Shown: in pieces, positions 7,259 through 16,991 of the stretch
Layout: every line of letters begins with the position of its first letter
Numbering within the stretch: the stretch's first letter is position 1
DNA from: Bacteroides sp.
Lineage (GTDB): Bacteria > Bacteroidota > Bacteroidia > Bacteroidales > Muribaculaceae
Direction of reading: 5' to 3'
NCBI GenBank assembly: GCA_014802175.1
Contig: JAAVCU010000003.1
Coordinates: 1 to 38,446, forward strand
DNA: 38,446 nt
Notes under the pieces: generated by a model
Database searches by the model: none
The model's input: only the letters and a program-made list of their open reading frames with translations
What the model was told of the DNA's origin: nothing
Translations under genes and position numbers: made by a program

Positions 7259-8608
7259 TTAGTTGCGGAAGAGATCGTTGAACTCTTCTACGCTTACCTC
7301 TTTGTTTTCGAGGTTAACGAGTGCGCGCACGCCATTGAAGAGCTTGCTGTCTACTGTCTGGTTGTAGATCTGGTTACGTGCTTTCTGATCCTTGAGGATG
7401 TCGGAAGCGTAACGGTCGAGAGTGTCAGCGGGAACGCTGTTCATGCCGTACTGAGCGAACTGGCTCTGGGCGATGCGGCGTGCAGTGTTCATCAGATCCT
7501 CCTCCTCAACCTTGATATCGAGTTCAGAAGCGATAGCCTCTTTCTCAAGCTCCCACTGGAGTTCGGGAAGAAGACGGGTGTACTCCTCGTCAATGTTCTC
7601 GTCGTTGAGTGCCTCATTCTGGCTCTTCAAGAAGTCTTTAAGGATCTCTGTGGGGAGATTGAGCTCACCGATAGCATCCTGGATAGCCTTACGTGCATCG
7701 ATTGTGAAACGATAGTCAGAATCGTTTGCAAGACCCTCCTCAAGAGCCTTCTTAAGCTCTGCACGGAATTCCTCTTCGCTCTTCACCTTGTCGGGACCGA
7801 ACACCATATCGAAGAATTCCTGATTGTATTCTGCCGGTTTGAGAACGATGATCTCCTTGATATCAAAGTTGAAGTCGCCCTTGTGAGAGTCAACCTCACC
7901 TTTGTCGATATTAAGCATGGACGACATCTCAGTGGCGTTACCGTCGCAAGTTGCAGCGGGATTGAATTTAACAACATCACCTACTTTCTTGCCGAGGAAG
8001 AGATTACGCTGCTCCTCGCTCTTGAAATACTGCGGAGCTACGATAGCGCTCTCCACAACTACTCCACCCTCTTTGGGCTGACCATTCTCATCAAGCTCGG
8101 TGATAACACCTTTAACGAGTGCGGTTGCGTCAACCTCATCGCCGGGCTCCTGCTTGCCATAACGGCGTGTGAGCTGCTCGGCCTGATTGTTGATCATATC
8201 CTCTGTTACCTTGATTGTGTAGTAAGGCACGGTGAGGTCCTTGTTTACCTTTGTCTCAAATTCGGGTGCGATACCTACTTTGAATTTCAGAGTGAATTCG
8301 TTAGCGTTGATATCGAAGTCGTTGCCCTGCTGAGGAACGGGGTTACCGAGAACGTGAAGCTTGTTCTCCTTGATATAATCAAACACAGCGTTACCCACCT
8401 CTTTGTTGATGATATCATACTTGACAGCAGTGCCATATTTCTTCTGAATGAGGCCGGCAGGAACGTGCCCGGGACGGAATCCGGGCTCTGCATGGTTCTT
8501 ACCAATCTCTTTCAATTGTTTCTTTACTTTGTCTGCATAATCCTTTTCTTCGAGTGTGACGGTGATTTCGCCGTTCACATCGTCGATCTTGGCATAATCT
8601 ACTTTCAT
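7259..8608 (-). CDS. tig: Trigger factor, ribosome-associated chaperone
   Basis: 449 aa. The ribosome-docking signature of trigger factor, [17 protein letters not shown], is at residues ~44-60 (compare GFRxGxxP). A degenerate peptidyl-prolyl isomerase domain follows, then a long helical C-terminal arm region (from about residue 240) rich in Glu and Lys. It binds nascent chains at the ribosome exit near L23. A Bacteroidota promoter lies just upstream. First gene of tig-clpP-clpX, linking folding and degradation. Confidence 0.96.
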   Translation of the reverse strand: MKVDYAKIDDVNGEITVTLEEKDYADKVKKQLKEIGKNHAEPGFRPGHVPAGLIQKKYGTAVKYDIINKEVGNAVFDYIKENKLHVLGNPVPQQGNDFDINANEFTLKFKVGIAPEFETKVNKDLTVPYYTIKVTEDMINNQAEQLTRRYGKQEPGDEVDATALVKGVITELDENGQPKEGGVVVESAIVAPQYFKSEEQRNLFLGKKVGDVVKFNPAATCDGNATEMSSMLNIDKGEVDSHKGDFNFDIKEIIVLKPAEYNQEFFDMVFGPDKVKSEEEFRAELKKALEEGLANDSDYRFTIDARKAIQDAIGELNLPTEILKDFLKSQNEALNDENIDEEYTRLLPELQWELEKEAIASELDIKVEEEDLMNTARRIAQSQFAQYGMNSVPADTLDRYASDILKDQKARNQIYNQTVDSKLFNGVRALVNLENKEVSVEEFNDLFRN

Positions 8609-8645
8609 TTCTATATATTAATTAATTTATTTTCCTTTCAAGCCA

Positions 8646-8677
8646 CAAAATTACTAAATAATTACTTGCTTTCCAAA
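8646..8677 (-). promoter_or_regulatory. Bacteroidota-type promoter for tig-clpP-clpX
   Basis: On the minus strand: TTTG (8677-8674), 20-nt spacer, TAATTTTG (8653-8646). This fits the primary sigma consensus of Bacteroidota (TTTG, N19-21, TAnnTTTG). It leaves a leader of about 30 nt before tig. Confidence 0.8.
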
Positions 8678-8716
8678 TTGACGACTAAGGAAGTTGTACA
8701 AAGATCATCCGCAAGC

Positions 8717-10045
8717 TTACTTCTCGTAGAATTTCGTGAATACCTTAACGCTGTCTATGTAATCCGAAAGACCCGCCGTCTCACGAGCCGAGTGCATAGC
8801 CCAGATCGCCGCTCCCATATCCACACCACGGATATCAAACTGCGACGAGGAGATGTTTCCTAACGTGGAGCCACCTGCCACATCCGCATGATTTACGAAA
8901 TACTGGCACTCCACCCCCGCTTCCTTGCAAAGCTGCGAGAAAACGGCCGAGCCCTGAGCGTCTGTCATATATTTGCAGTTGGCATTTATCTTGATTACCG
9001 GTCCACCTCCAATCACTGGGTGATTCGTGGGGTCATATTTCTCGTTGTAATTAGGATGCCATGCGTGAGCATTGTCGGCTGAAATCATGAATGAATTGGC
9101 AATGGCGCGATAGATATTCTGCTCGTCACCTCCATCCATGATCTTTACAATCCTCTCCATTGCATCGCGAAGCACCGGTGAGGCTGCTCCCTGCTTGGTG
9201 CCGGAACCGGTCTCCTCATTGTCAAATATCGCCAGCACCCTTGTTGCATTCGATTTCTCCGTGGTAGCCAACAATGCCTCCAGTCCGGCAAATGCCATGG
9301 AAAGATCATCGATACGCGCCGACTGGAAATACTCCTCAGTGGCTCCTACCACTCCTGCCGGTTCTGCCGGATAAAGACACAATTCAGAATCCAATATCGT
9401 CCGGGGATCGATCTCAAGATGATAAGCCACTAAAGATCTCACCACTCCCCCCTGCTCTTTATATGCAGCAAGTTCTTCGGGCGAGAAATAACCGATCACG
9501 GGTTTCATATCTTTCTGCACCGACAACGGATTCCCTTCATTGACACCACGATTGAAATGAATGGCAAGGTGCGGGATTGTAGCCACAGGTCTCTTAAGAT
9601 CCACAAGCAATGTACGCGGATGAAGCGCATCCTCACCTGCCACCATCACTCTTCCGGAGATCGACAAGGGGCGATCGAACCATGTGTAAAGAATACCACC
9701 GCCATACTTCTCGACATTCAAGGAAACAACGCCTCCATCACCATATATCTCGGCATTGGGCTTTAATTTGAAACAAGGGCTGTCGCTGTGTGCGGATATG
9801 ATATGGAAACCGCCACTGACAACATCATCGCCAACGATGAATGCAAATATGGAGCTGTCGTTTTTCTTGAAATAATATTTGCCGCCGCACTCAAGCGACC
9901 ACACATTTTCCTGAAACAACTCAATGAAACCGTTTTCCAACAAACGAGTCTCGATCTCCGCCACCGCCATAAAATTGCAGGTGCTTTTGTCCAGGCTATC
10001 CAACAGACGCTTGCATAAAGCATTATCTGAATTTGTCTTGTTCAT
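8717..10045 (-). CDS. M18 family aminopeptidase
   Basis: 442 aa, cytosolic zinc metallo-aminopeptidase of the ApeB/aspartyl-aminopeptidase family. Visible metal and catalytic blocks are SAHSDSP, DDLSMAFAGLEAL, FDNEETGSGT, ADNAHAWHPNY and NHADVAGGSTLGN, spaced as in M18 enzymes. It removes N-terminal residues, usually acidic or neutral, from peptides. Its ATG overlaps the upstream DUF5063 stop as ATGA, showing translational coupling. It is the last gene of the yicC-gmk-nadD-DUF5063-peptidase unit. Confidence 0.95.
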   Translation of the reverse strand: MNKTNSDNALCKRLLDSLDKSTCNFMAVAEIETRLLENGFIELFQENVWSLECGGKYYFKKNDSSIFAFIVGDDVVSGGFHIISAHSDSPCFKLKPNAEIYGDGGVVSLNVEKYGGGILYTWFDRPLSISGRVMVAGEDALHPRTLLVDLKRPVATIPHLAIHFNRGVNEGNPLSVQKDMKPVIGYFSPEELAAYKEQGGVVRSLVAYHLEIDPRTILDSELCLYPAEPAGVVGATEEYFQSARIDDLSMAFAGLEALLATTEKSNATRVLAIFDNEETGSGTKQGAASPVLRDAMERIVKIMDGGDEQNIYRAIANSFMISADNAHAWHPNYNEKYDPTNHPVIGGGPVIKINANCKYMTDAQGSAVFSQLCKEAGVECQYFVNHADVAGGSTLGNISSSQFDIRGVDMGAAIWAMHSARETAGLSDYIDSVKVFTKFYEK

Positions 10046-10557
10046 CCTTTATAACGTATATGATTTAAGGCGCGCATAACATTACACAATGTCTGCGACC
10101 AATATCCTTCAAAATTTTCCTTGCACTCGGCGAAAGCTCCGCCGGCATTCTCCCCTTCTGAATCTTTCACTACAGAGATGAAGTTGTATAACGGCTGGAA
10201 AATATCAGCCAACGACTCGGAGACGGATGCCGCCACCGGTGTGTCGCTGTACTTCATATCCTCCTCGAATGTCTCAAGGAAAGTGTCATTCTCCCCCATC
10301 AGTATCTCTACATTACGCCTCACACTCTCGTAGAAGTCCTCATCAACATAAGTGGGGAAATATTCGAATTCAAGCCCGGGTGCAACTTCCTCTGCCTCTA
10401 TATCTGAAAACTCAAGATATATCCGAGGAAGATAATCAAGCATCTCCTTCACGAATTCCTCTTGTTCGCTCTCCTGACAGTTCTCAACAGCAGCGCAATA
10501 TTTTGCACATAATGCTGTCAGATTCATCAAACGGGCATTTATCTCATTTTCTTTCAT
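10042..10557 (-). CDS. DUF5063 domain protein
   Basis: 171 aa, acidic and mostly helical, with no signal peptide or membrane segment. LTALCAKYCAAVENCQES and MLDYLPRIYLEFSDIE near the N-terminus fit the DUF5063 family common in Bacteroidales. The molecular function is unknown. It lies 3 nt after nadD and overlaps the aminopeptidase by 4 nt, so it is firmly inside the operon. The family call is from memory. Confidence 0.75.
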   Translation of the reverse strand: MKENEINARLMNLTALCAKYCAAVENCQESEQEEFVKEMLDYLPRIYLEFSDIEAEEVAPGLEFEYFPTYVDEDFYESVRRNVEILMGENDTFLETFEEDMKYSDTPVAASVSESLADIFQPLYNFISVVKDSEGENAGGAFAECKENFEGYWSQTLCNVMRALNHIRYKG

Positions 10558-10560
10558 TAC

Positions 10561-11136
10561 TTATTGATACAAATTGTTCCTATGAATATAATCATAAACC
10601 CCCGCAGGCACGAAAAAGTTGACATTTTTGCCTTCTTTAACCGATTGCCTTATGAATGTCGATGAGATCAGCGCCTGTGGAGCATTGCGCATCACCCTTA
10701 CAGTTCCGGGCAGCGATGAGTCATCGATTTCGTATCCGGGGCGCGGATAGATTAGTATCTCAAATTCAGCTGCAATTTCATCACAGTTGCGCCAGCGATC
10801 GAATTCTATCCAATTGTCAGATCCTATTATGAGAATAAAAGTGTGTTCGGGATATTTCTCCCTAAGCATTGTGAGCGTACGGTAAGTGTACGAGGGCTTG
10901 GGGAGGTGCTGCTCGAAACGGCTCACACGCACATTGCTGCACTCCGCTGCTACAATCTCCGCCATTTCGCACCTAACCTCCTCGGACGATAACGAACCGT
11001 CATCCTTAAACGGATTCTGCGGACTCACCATCAGCCACACCTCGTCGAGTGTTTCCCATTGCGAAGCATAGTTGGCTATCATGGCATGACCGGAATGTAT
11101 CGGATCGAAACTTCCTCCGAATATACCTATTCTCAT
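10561..11136 (-). CDS. nadD: Nicotinate-nucleotide adenylyltransferase
   Basis: 191 aa. The nucleotidyltransferase motif GGSFDPIHSGH near the N-terminus carries the (H/T)xGH signature, and ISSTFIRQSV near the C-terminus is the second signature (ISSTxIR). It converts nicotinate mononucleotide and ATP to deamido-NAD, in both de novo and salvage NAD synthesis. Length is typical. It follows gmk by 36 nt and precedes DUF5063 by 3 nt. Confidence 0.97.
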   Translation of the reverse strand: MRIGIFGGSFDPIHSGHAMIANYASQWETLDEVWLMVSPQNPFKDDGSLSSEEVRCEMAEIVAAECSNVRVSRFEQHLPKPSYTYRTLTMLREKYPEHTFILIIGSDNWIEFDRWRNCDEIAAEFEILIYPRPGYEIDDSSLPGTVRVMRNAPQALISSTFIRQSVKEGKNVNFFVPAGVYDYIHRNNLYQ

Positions 11137-11172
11137 ATTGTCTCCAATTGCTTGGCGTAATTATCCGGAATA

Positions 11173-11745
11173 CTAATCAGCTATAGCCTTTTTTATCGCA
11201 GACTCAACCTCCTCTGTGGCAGTTGAGAGATCTTCATTCACCACGCGGGCATCGAACTGCGGAGCGAAACTCATCTCATACTCAGCTTTCTCCAGACGCT
11301 TGCGGATCGATTCTTCCGAATCTGTGGAGCGGACACGCAACCTACGCTCCAGTTCTTCCAACGACGGGGGTAATATGAAAAGCGACAGTGCTAACTGTCC
11401 GTAACGTTTCTTGACGTTCAACGCCCCTTTGACGTCTATGTCCATGATAAGATTATGACCGCTTTCTATCACGCGCTCAACTTCCGAAACCAGCGTGCCA
11501 TAACAGGTGCCGGCATAAACCTCCTCCCATTCCACGAATTCTCCATTATCCACTTTCTCCTTGAATTCTTCAGGCGTAAGGAAATAATACTCTTTCCCGT
11601 GAACTTCGCAACCGCGCGGTGCCCGACTCGTGGCTGAAACCGAAAAACCGAGTTTGAGCTCGGGTTTCTTCATCAGTTCGGCAATGATGGTTGACTTCCC
11701 TGTTCCAGACGGAGCTGACAAGATGATAATCTTTCCCTTCTTCAT
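11173..11745 (-). CDS. gmk: Guanylate kinase
   Basis: 190 aa. The P-loop SAPSGTGKST is at residues 9-18, followed by the GMP-binding block VSATSRAPRGCEVHGKEYYF and the lid region RLRVRSTDSEESIRKRL. It phosphorylates GMP to GDP. It begins 1 nt after the yicC stop, so the two are translationally coupled, an arrangement seen in many bacteria. Confidence 0.98.
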   Translation of the reverse strand: MKKGKIIILSAPSGTGKSTIIAELMKKPELKLGFSVSATSRAPRGCEVHGKEYYFLTPEEFKEKVDNGEFVEWEEVYAGTCYGTLVSEVERVIESGHNLIMDIDVKGALNVKKRYGQLALSLFILPPSLEELERRLRVRSTDSEESIRKRLEKAEYEMSFAPQFDARVVNEDLSTATEEVESAIKKAIAD

Positions 11746-11746
11746 A

Positions 11747-12631
11747 TTACAATACGTTTAGAACCTGCTCCTTGATCTGCTCAAGATTATCTTTCATCCT
11801 GACCACAATTTTCTGCATCTCGGCATGATTGGATTTAGAACCGAGAGTATTAATCTCGCGTCCCATCTCCTGGGCGATAAATCCAAGTTTCTTACCTTGT
11901 CCCTCTTTTGCAAATTCCTCACCACCCATTGTTTCAAGGAAATAATTGAGATGCGCACGCAAACGAAGTTTCTCTTCATTCACATCAAGCTTCTCGATAT
12001 AGAAAATCATCTCCTGTTCGAGTCGGCCGGCATCATATTCAATCGAGGTCAGTCTCGACAACTGTTCTTCAAGTCGAGCCTTTATGCGCGGCACACGCTC
12101 CTCTTCAAACGGAGCAACCTGATCAAGCAGTTCTTCGATAGCCTTGATCTTGGAAACGAAGAAGTCATAAAGTTTCCTCCCCTCCTGCACCCGGAATTCA
12201 TCAAGATGCTTCACAGCCTCATGCAACGCATCTGTCAAAGCGTTCCGATCCGCTTCATCGGCAGTTGCAGCCTCAATTTTCATGGCATCCGGCATACGCA
12301 TAAGGAGTGAATACCAGTCGGCCGGATTCGGCAGATTCAACTCCGCACCCATCTTCTCGAACTGTTCTTTGTATACTGCCAGCAACGGAGTGTTGATTGT
12401 AGAAGTGGCCTGCACTCCGATATTCTCCACGTTTACTGACATCTCGATCTTTCCCCGCTCAAGTTTCCCTGCCACATAATTGCGCATTTCGATCTCAAAC
12501 TCACGGAAAGCTGACGGCACTCTTACCGACAGATCAAATTGCTTACTGTTAAGCGATTTCAGTTCTACTGTGATTTTCTTGGAAGAGGAAGAGGAACAAC
12601 CGCGGCCGAAGCCGGTCATTGACTTTATCAT
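11747..12631 (-). CDS. YicC family endoribonuclease
   Basis: 294 aa. It starts with the family hallmark MIKSMTGFGRG and ends with the DUF1732 block EMGREINTLGSKSN and a helical tail (IKEQVLNVL). YicC proteins were long called stress-induced and are now known as endoribonucleases acting on mRNA and small RNA. The start is fixed by the hallmark. First gene of its operon, coupled to gmk. Confidence 0.95.
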   Translation of the reverse strand: MIKSMTGFGRGCSSSSSKKITVELKSLNSKQFDLSVRVPSAFREFEIEMRNYVAGKLERGKIEMSVNVENIGVQATSTINTPLLAVYKEQFEKMGAELNLPNPADWYSLLMRMPDAMKIEAATADEADRNALTDALHEAVKHLDEFRVQEGRKLYDFFVSKIKAIEELLDQVAPFEEERVPRIKARLEEQLSRLTSIEYDAGRLEQEMIFYIEKLDVNEEKLRLRAHLNYFLETMGGEEFAKEGQGKKLGFIAQEMGREINTLGSKSNHAEMQKIVVRMKDNLEQIKEQVLNVL

Positions 12632-12701
12632 ATATTATCCTTATTATCCTTTATTTACAAAAGATTCCGGGCATCAAGCATAGGAGCAGGCTTCACCCTG
12701 T

Positions 12702-12721
12702 GAAGTTATTTAACCAACTTC
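12702..12721. repeat. Imperfect palindrome in the yicC leader
   Basis: GAAGTTATTTAACCAACTTC differs at two positions from the perfect GAAGTTGTTTAAACAACTTC found between rho and aroC. It lies about 70 nt upstream of yicC, between the likely promoter and the start codon. Confidence 0.5.
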
Positions 12722-12735
12722 TATACTTGATATCG

Positions 12736-12743
12736 CAAATTTA
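12736..12743 (-). promoter_or_regulatory. Possible -7 element for the yicC operon
   Basis: TAAATTTG on the minus strand fits TAnnTTTG. The upstream element is weak (TTTT instead of TTTG at about 20 nt). It leaves a leader of ~98 nt that includes the palindrome at 12702. Confidence 0.45.
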
Positions 12744-12777
12744 ACATTTTTTTCTTATAGAAAAAATAAATCAGCTT

Positions 12778-14316
12778 CTAAAACTTATAAGTTAGCATCG
12801 CAGAGAGCGACATTGTGGAAGATACGCGGTCGGGCCAGTCGCGATAATGGGTGGAACGCACTTTATTCACGTATGAGAGAGTGCCGTATAATTTCTTGTA
12901 AAGCTGATAATCGAATCGGACTTCTGTAACATTAAATGAAGCTACAGACTTATCCCCCATCACATTCAGCGTGTGAAAATCTTCCTCCGCGAGGTTTGTG
13001 CCCGGCTTGTACCCTTTCCATGTGAAAAGACGGTAGAATTCGTGGGACACAGAAAGCGACGATCTTTTCTTTCCCCACACGATGTTCGCTCCCCCTTTCA
13101 AAGAGAATCCGGAAGCGAAATTATAGTTGCGTTCATCGGTCCAGTAATGATCGCTAAGAATTGAGCCCAACAGGATGGCATTGGCGTGAGCATAGAAATC
13201 GAAGATGTAACGCTTGCGCTGCACATCGCGAAACAGAAAACCGACACCCACACTGGCCGGCACTCCTAATTTATACGGAACTTTGTCGATATTTGTTATC
13301 GTATCGCTGTCATAGAAATCGAAATGCTGGTAAAGACCGATACTTCCGGAAGAGTTTTTATGATCAAGCACCTCGCGTGAAAGCAATCGTCCTTTGATAT
13401 TCAGTTGTGAAAGTATAGGCTGATACTTCATACCCTGCAGTTTTGCACGAACCACAAAATAATCGTAAGGTTTGGTGGATTTAGCCTCGAACCTGTCGCC
13501 ATATTCAAGATCTAACTGCACCACACCTCCCGGATAAGGCGATCGCATACGCCCCTGGAATGTCATGACCTCAACACCTGCCGATACTTGCAACGCAATA
13601 TTTGGAGTTCCGAACATTCGGCCGGATGTAGGCCGGTGTTTCCATGCCTGACCGGTGATCAACCGGTTGATACCTCTCATCGGGGAAAGGATGAACACAG
13701 CCAGCTCTCTTTCGAAACGATCCGCGCCATGTGTTCGGTCATCTATCAGCGCATCTGATGCCCTGAACAGGGTCTCTCCTATTACCGCTCCTCCGATCGG
13801 AGTGGCTATAACATCGTTGGTCGACGGATATTCACATTCCATAAACAACTCCCACAACGCACTCCCCGATATTGCGAAGAGTTCCGATTGCCAATAGTTG
13901 AACCCATTGGCACGTCCTGCCGTATAGTAGAGACTTCCGTTGTAGGGATGAAGGAATGTGTTGGTGCCTAACTGATCGTTATCCCAGATGAAACCATGCT
14001 TGAAATTCTCTTTGATTGTCTTGAAACTGATATACGACCAATCTCCGTGCTGCACAAAGCGGTCGAAAGCCCAGAGTCCGGTATTGAAGCCGATCACCTC
14101 CGCCCCCGCGCGCCAGAAATGCTTCTTGCCATAATATGCCAGATCGGCGGAATCAGGCGGAAGCTGCTCTACCATACGGTATTTGATAGGCATCTGCGCG
14201 GTGATCGGGATGTCATTTATCAATAAAATTACACCGAACATCGCAAAAAACACGATTTTTCGGAATATGTCAGATAATAGTGGTCTCAAAATTTTATGTA
14301 TAAAACAGTAGAACAA
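12778..14316 (-). CDS. DUF3943 outer-membrane beta-barrel protein
   Basis: Up to 512 aa. A hydrophobic signal segment (IVFFAMFGVILLINDIPITA) is followed by MPIKYRMVEQLPPDSADLAY and a family-typical GLWAFDRFVQHGDW...NQLGTNTFLHPYNGSLYY region. The C-terminal half has alternating strands, and the protein ends in SAMLTYKF, with the terminal Phe expected of an outer-membrane barrel. The substrate or role is unknown. The tracked start is TTG; another TTG at codon 10 or the ATG at 14241 is possible, but the ATG would leave a weak signal peptide. It is a single gene between the pgm terminator and the yicC operon. Confidence 0.8.
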   Translation of the reverse strand: MFYCFIHKILRPLLSDIFRKIVFFAMFGVILLINDIPITAQMPIKYRMVEQLPPDSADLAYYGKKHFWRAGAEVIGFNTGLWAFDRFVQHGDWSYISFKTIKENFKHGFIWDNDQLGTNTFLHPYNGSLYYTAGRANGFNYWQSELFAISGSALWELFMECEYPSTNDVIATPIGGAVIGETLFRASDALIDDRTHGADRFERELAVFILSPMRGINRLITGQAWKHRPTSGRMFGTPNIALQVSAGVEVMTFQGRMRSPYPGGVVQLDLEYGDRFEAKSTKPYDYFVVRAKLQGMKYQPILSQLNIKGRLLSREVLDHKNSSGSIGLYQHFDFYDSDTITNIDKVPYKLGVPASVGVGFLFRDVQRKRYIFDFYAHANAILLGSILSDHYWTDERNYNFASGFSLKGGANIVWGKKRSSLSVSHEFYRLFTWKGYKPGTNLAEEDFHTLNVMGDKSVASFNVTEVRFDYQLYKKLYGTLSYVNKVRSTHYRDWPDRVSSTMSLSAMLTYKF

Positions 14317-14366
14317 AGCAATACCTATGTTTGCTAAACGCCATAAGTAATTATTAAGTTCACTAT

Positions 14367-14420
14367 AAATACAATTAAGGCATCATTCTGCATGAGCGAA
14401 ATGATGCCTTAATTGTATTT
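14367..14420. terminator. Bidirectional hairpin terminator after the phosphohexomutase gene
   Basis: Perfect 20-bp arms, AAATACAATTAAGGCATCAT and its complement, loop of 14 nt, with A/T-rich outer ends giving a U-rich tail. It lies 12 nt past the stop of the phosphohexomutase gene. Confidence 0.85.
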
Positions 14421-14432
14421 ATGTAATATGTG

Positions 14433-16184
14433 TTACTTTACATTTAGATCGCTGAGCACCTGATCGATGTGTGCCTCGGCTTTCTTTACAGTAGCCTCGT
14501 AATCCTCTTTGCTCTTCATATCCTCACGAACCTCAACATAGAATTTGATCTTAGGTTCTGTGCCTGAAGGACGGATTGAAACCTTATCGCCCGCCTCGGT
14601 GAAGAACTGGAGCACGTTGGATGTTGTCGGGAAATCAAGCTTGGTGATTTCTCCGTTCTTGAGATCCTTGCAGTTGAGATCAAGATAATCCTTGATGCAG
14701 GTCACAGGACTTCCGGCCAACTCTTTGGGAGGATTCTCGCGGAAATTCTTCATCATGGCCTGAATCTCCTCTGCACCACTCTTTCCAGGACGAACCACAC
14801 TCACACCTCTTTCACGAGAGAAGCCGTAAGTAGCGTAGATGTCAACAAGAAGCTCATAGAGGTTCATACCCTTGTCGGCAGCCCAAGCGGCAGCCTCGGC
14901 GATAAGGGAGTTGGCTGAGATTGAATCCTTATCGCGAACAAATGTCTCGGCAAGGAAACCATAGCTCTCTTCACCACCTCCGATGTAACGGCCGGTAGCC
15001 TCCATGTTGCGCATTACGTCGGCGATCCATTTGAAACCGGTGTAGCAATCGAAGCATTTGATGCCGTTGGCATCTGCGATACGCTTAACGGTCTCTGTAG
15101 TTACGATTGTCTTAACGCAATATTCGTTGCCGTTGAGGAGTTTCTTCTCTACATTCTGAGTGATGATGTAATAGAGAAGAAGCATCACGAGCTGATTACC
15201 ATTTACGAGCTGATACTCACCTTTCTTATCGCGGACAACAAGACCGATGCGGTCTGCATCAGGATCGGAAGCGAGTACGAGATCAGCGCCGACCTCTTTT
15301 GCTTTGGCAACACCCATTGTCATAGCCTCGGGGTTCTCAGGGTTCGGAGATACAACTGTGGGGAAGTCTCCGCTCTGGATATCCTGCTCGGGAACGTGGA
15401 TAACGTTCTCGAAGCCCCAGAGTTTAAGAGAATCGAACATCAGACGTGAACCGGTTCCGTGAATCGGAGTGTAAACGATCTTCATGTCGCTGTGACGTTT
15501 GTCGGCCTCAGGATCAAGGCTGAGAGAATGAATGTCGGCAAGATACTGCTCATCGAGATCCTTACCTATTTCCTGAATGAGATCCTTGTTCGGCTCGAAC
15601 TTGATCTGATCTACGGATGTGATGGCGTTAACATATTCGATTGTTTTCACATCGTGGGGAGCAATCATCTGAGCGCCATCGCTCCAGTATGCCTTATAGC
15701 CGTTATACTCTTTCGGGTTGTGGCTTGCAGTGACCATAACACCGCTCTGGCAACCGAGTTTACGGATAGCGTAGGAAACCTCCGGTGTGGGGCAAGGACC
15801 ATCGAAAAGATAAACCTTGATGCCGTTTGCTGAGAATATGTCTGCTGTCAGTTCAGCAAACTTGCGTGAATTGTTACGCACGTCATGACCTACGGCAACT
15901 GCAATCTGTGGAAGATCCTTGAAACAGTCTTTCAGATAATTGGCAAGACCCTGGGTGGCAGCTCCTACAGTGTAGCGGTTCATACGGTTTGTGCCCGCGC
16001 CCATGATGCCACGCAAACCACCAGTACCAAATTCGAGATCCTTGTAGAAAGATTCGATGAGTTCTGTCTTATCGTCAGCATCCACCATCTTCTTGACCTC
16101 GACACGTGTCTCCTCGTCATATTGGGGACCCATCCACTTCTCGGCGCGCTCGGTAACGCTCTTGAGCAATTCTTCGTTATTCAT
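14433..16184 (-). CDS. Phospho-sugar mutase (alpha-D-phosphohexomutase; phosphoglucomutase/phosphomannomutase)
   Basis: 583 aa. All four active-site loops are visible: the phosphoserine loop TASHNPKEYNGYKAYW, the metal loop DPDADRIG, the sugar loop GGEESYGF, and the phosphate loop RPSGTEPKIKFY. The N-terminal GTGGLRGIMGAGTNRMN marks the PgcA-like long subgroup. It interconverts hexose 1- and 6-phosphates for glycogen and cell-envelope sugars. It is monocistronic: a hairpin terminator follows, and the divergent flavin reductase gene lies upstream. Confidence 0.96.
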   Translation of the reverse strand: MNNEELLKSVTERAEKWMGPQYDEETRVEVKKMVDADDKTELIESFYKDLEFGTGGLRGIMGAGTNRMNRYTVGAATQGLANYLKDCFKDLPQIAVAVGHDVRNNSRKFAELTADIFSANGIKVYLFDGPCPTPEVSYAIRKLGCQSGVMVTASHNPKEYNGYKAYWSDGAQMIAPHDVKTIEYVNAITSVDQIKFEPNKDLIQEIGKDLDEQYLADIHSLSLDPEADKRHSDMKIVYTPIHGTGSRLMFDSLKLWGFENVIHVPEQDIQSGDFPTVVSPNPENPEAMTMGVAKAKEVGADLVLASDPDADRIGLVVRDKKGEYQLVNGNQLVMLLLYYIITQNVEKKLLNGNEYCVKTIVTTETVKRIADANGIKCFDCYTGFKWIADVMRNMEATGRYIGGGEESYGFLAETFVRDKDSISANSLIAEAAAWAADKGMNLYELLVDIYATYGFSRERGVSVVRPGKSGAEEIQAMMKNFRENPPKELAGSPVTCIKDYLDLNCKDLKNGEITKLDFPTTSNVLQFFTEAGDKVSIRPSGTEPKIKFYVEVREDMKSKEDYEATVKKAEAHIDQVLSDLNVK

Positions 16185-16419
16185 ATCTTTTATACTTTTT
16201 TCTGCCGTGGCTGAACTTTGTTCAAGCCACAGTTCGGGTTATATAATTATGTTTCTATATATACAACGCAAAAATACAAAAAATTTCCTTACCTTTAACA
16301 CGTTTTATTTTTTCAATCGCTATTCTTACACTATTCTTAGCTAATCTATCGGAAATTATTACTATTTTTGTAGACTGATAACGACTGTATTTTTGAAAGA
16401 CGCTAAAAAACGCGACAAT
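16185..16419. promoter_or_regulatory. Divergent promoter region between phosphohexomutase and flavin reductase genes
   Basis: Minus-strand TATTTTTG (16276-16269) is a candidate -7 element for the phosphohexomutase gene, and plus-strand TATTTTTG (16363-16370) for the reductase. A stem-loop (GTGGCT-GAAC...GTTC-AAGCCAC, 16207-16230) lies in the phosphohexomutase leader. No good -33 TTTG was found for either. Confidence 0.55.
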
Positions 16420-16989
16420 ATGGCAAAGACATCCTGGAGACCGGGAACAATGATATATCCGCTGCCGGCAGTGCTGGTAACTTGCGGAGCCTCGCCCGAG
16501 GAATGGAATATGCTCACTGTGGCTTGGACCGGAACGATCTGTTCCGATCCCGCTATGTGTTACATCTCCGTGCGCCCCGAACGCCACTCTTATCCGCTGA
16601 TCAAAAAGAATATGGAGTTCACCATAAATCTGACCACAGCCGATATGGCGCGCGCCACAGACTGGGCTGGCGTACGCTCCGGAGCGGACTACAACAAGTG
16701 GAAAGAGACCGGACTCACTCCCCTTCCCGGTGAGAAAGTGGCCTCGCCGACAATCGAGGAGTCACCGCTGTCGATCGAGTGCCGAGTGAAGCAGATTGTG
16801 GCTTTAGGAACTCACGATATGTTTATTGCCGAAGTGCTCAACGTGAGGGCTGACGAGCGCTACATCGATCCCGCGACAGGACGCTTCTCGCTTGAAAGTT
16901 CCGGCATAATGGCTTACAGCCACGGACACTACTTTGAACTTGGCAAACTAATCGGTAAATTTGGATTCTCAGTGCAGAAAAATAAATAA
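16420..16989 (+). CDS. Flavin reductase family protein
   Basis: The ORF track opens at a TTG (16393); the ATG at 16420 (MAKTSWRPGTMIYPLPAVLV) is the better start, giving 189 aa. The fold is the FMN-binding split barrel. PAVLVTCGASPEEWNMLTVAWTGTICSDPAMC and YISVRPERHSYPLI are the FMN-contact regions of the flavin-reductase-like (DIM6/NTAB) family, and HDMFIAEVLNV is the conserved later strand. The substrate is unknown; these proteins reduce flavin or use FMN with NAD(P)H. It is followed after 2 nt by the PBP1A gene, so the two are co-transcribed. Confidence 0.9.
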   Translation: MAKTSWRPGTMIYPLPAVLVTCGASPEEWNMLTVAWTGTICSDPAMCYISVRPERHSYPLIKKNMEFTINLTTADMARATDWAGVRSGADYNKWKETGLTPLPGEKVASPTIEESPLSIECRVKQIVALGTHDMFIAEVLNVRADERYIDPATGRFSLESSGIMAYSHGHYFELGKLIGKFGFSVQKNK

Positions 16990-16991
16990 AT

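Noticed and set aside
7211-8863. 550-aa plus-strand ORF opposite trigger factor
   Set aside because: It is the antisense shadow of tig: Leu/Val-rich without domain signatures, spanning a promoter and the end of the peptidase gene.
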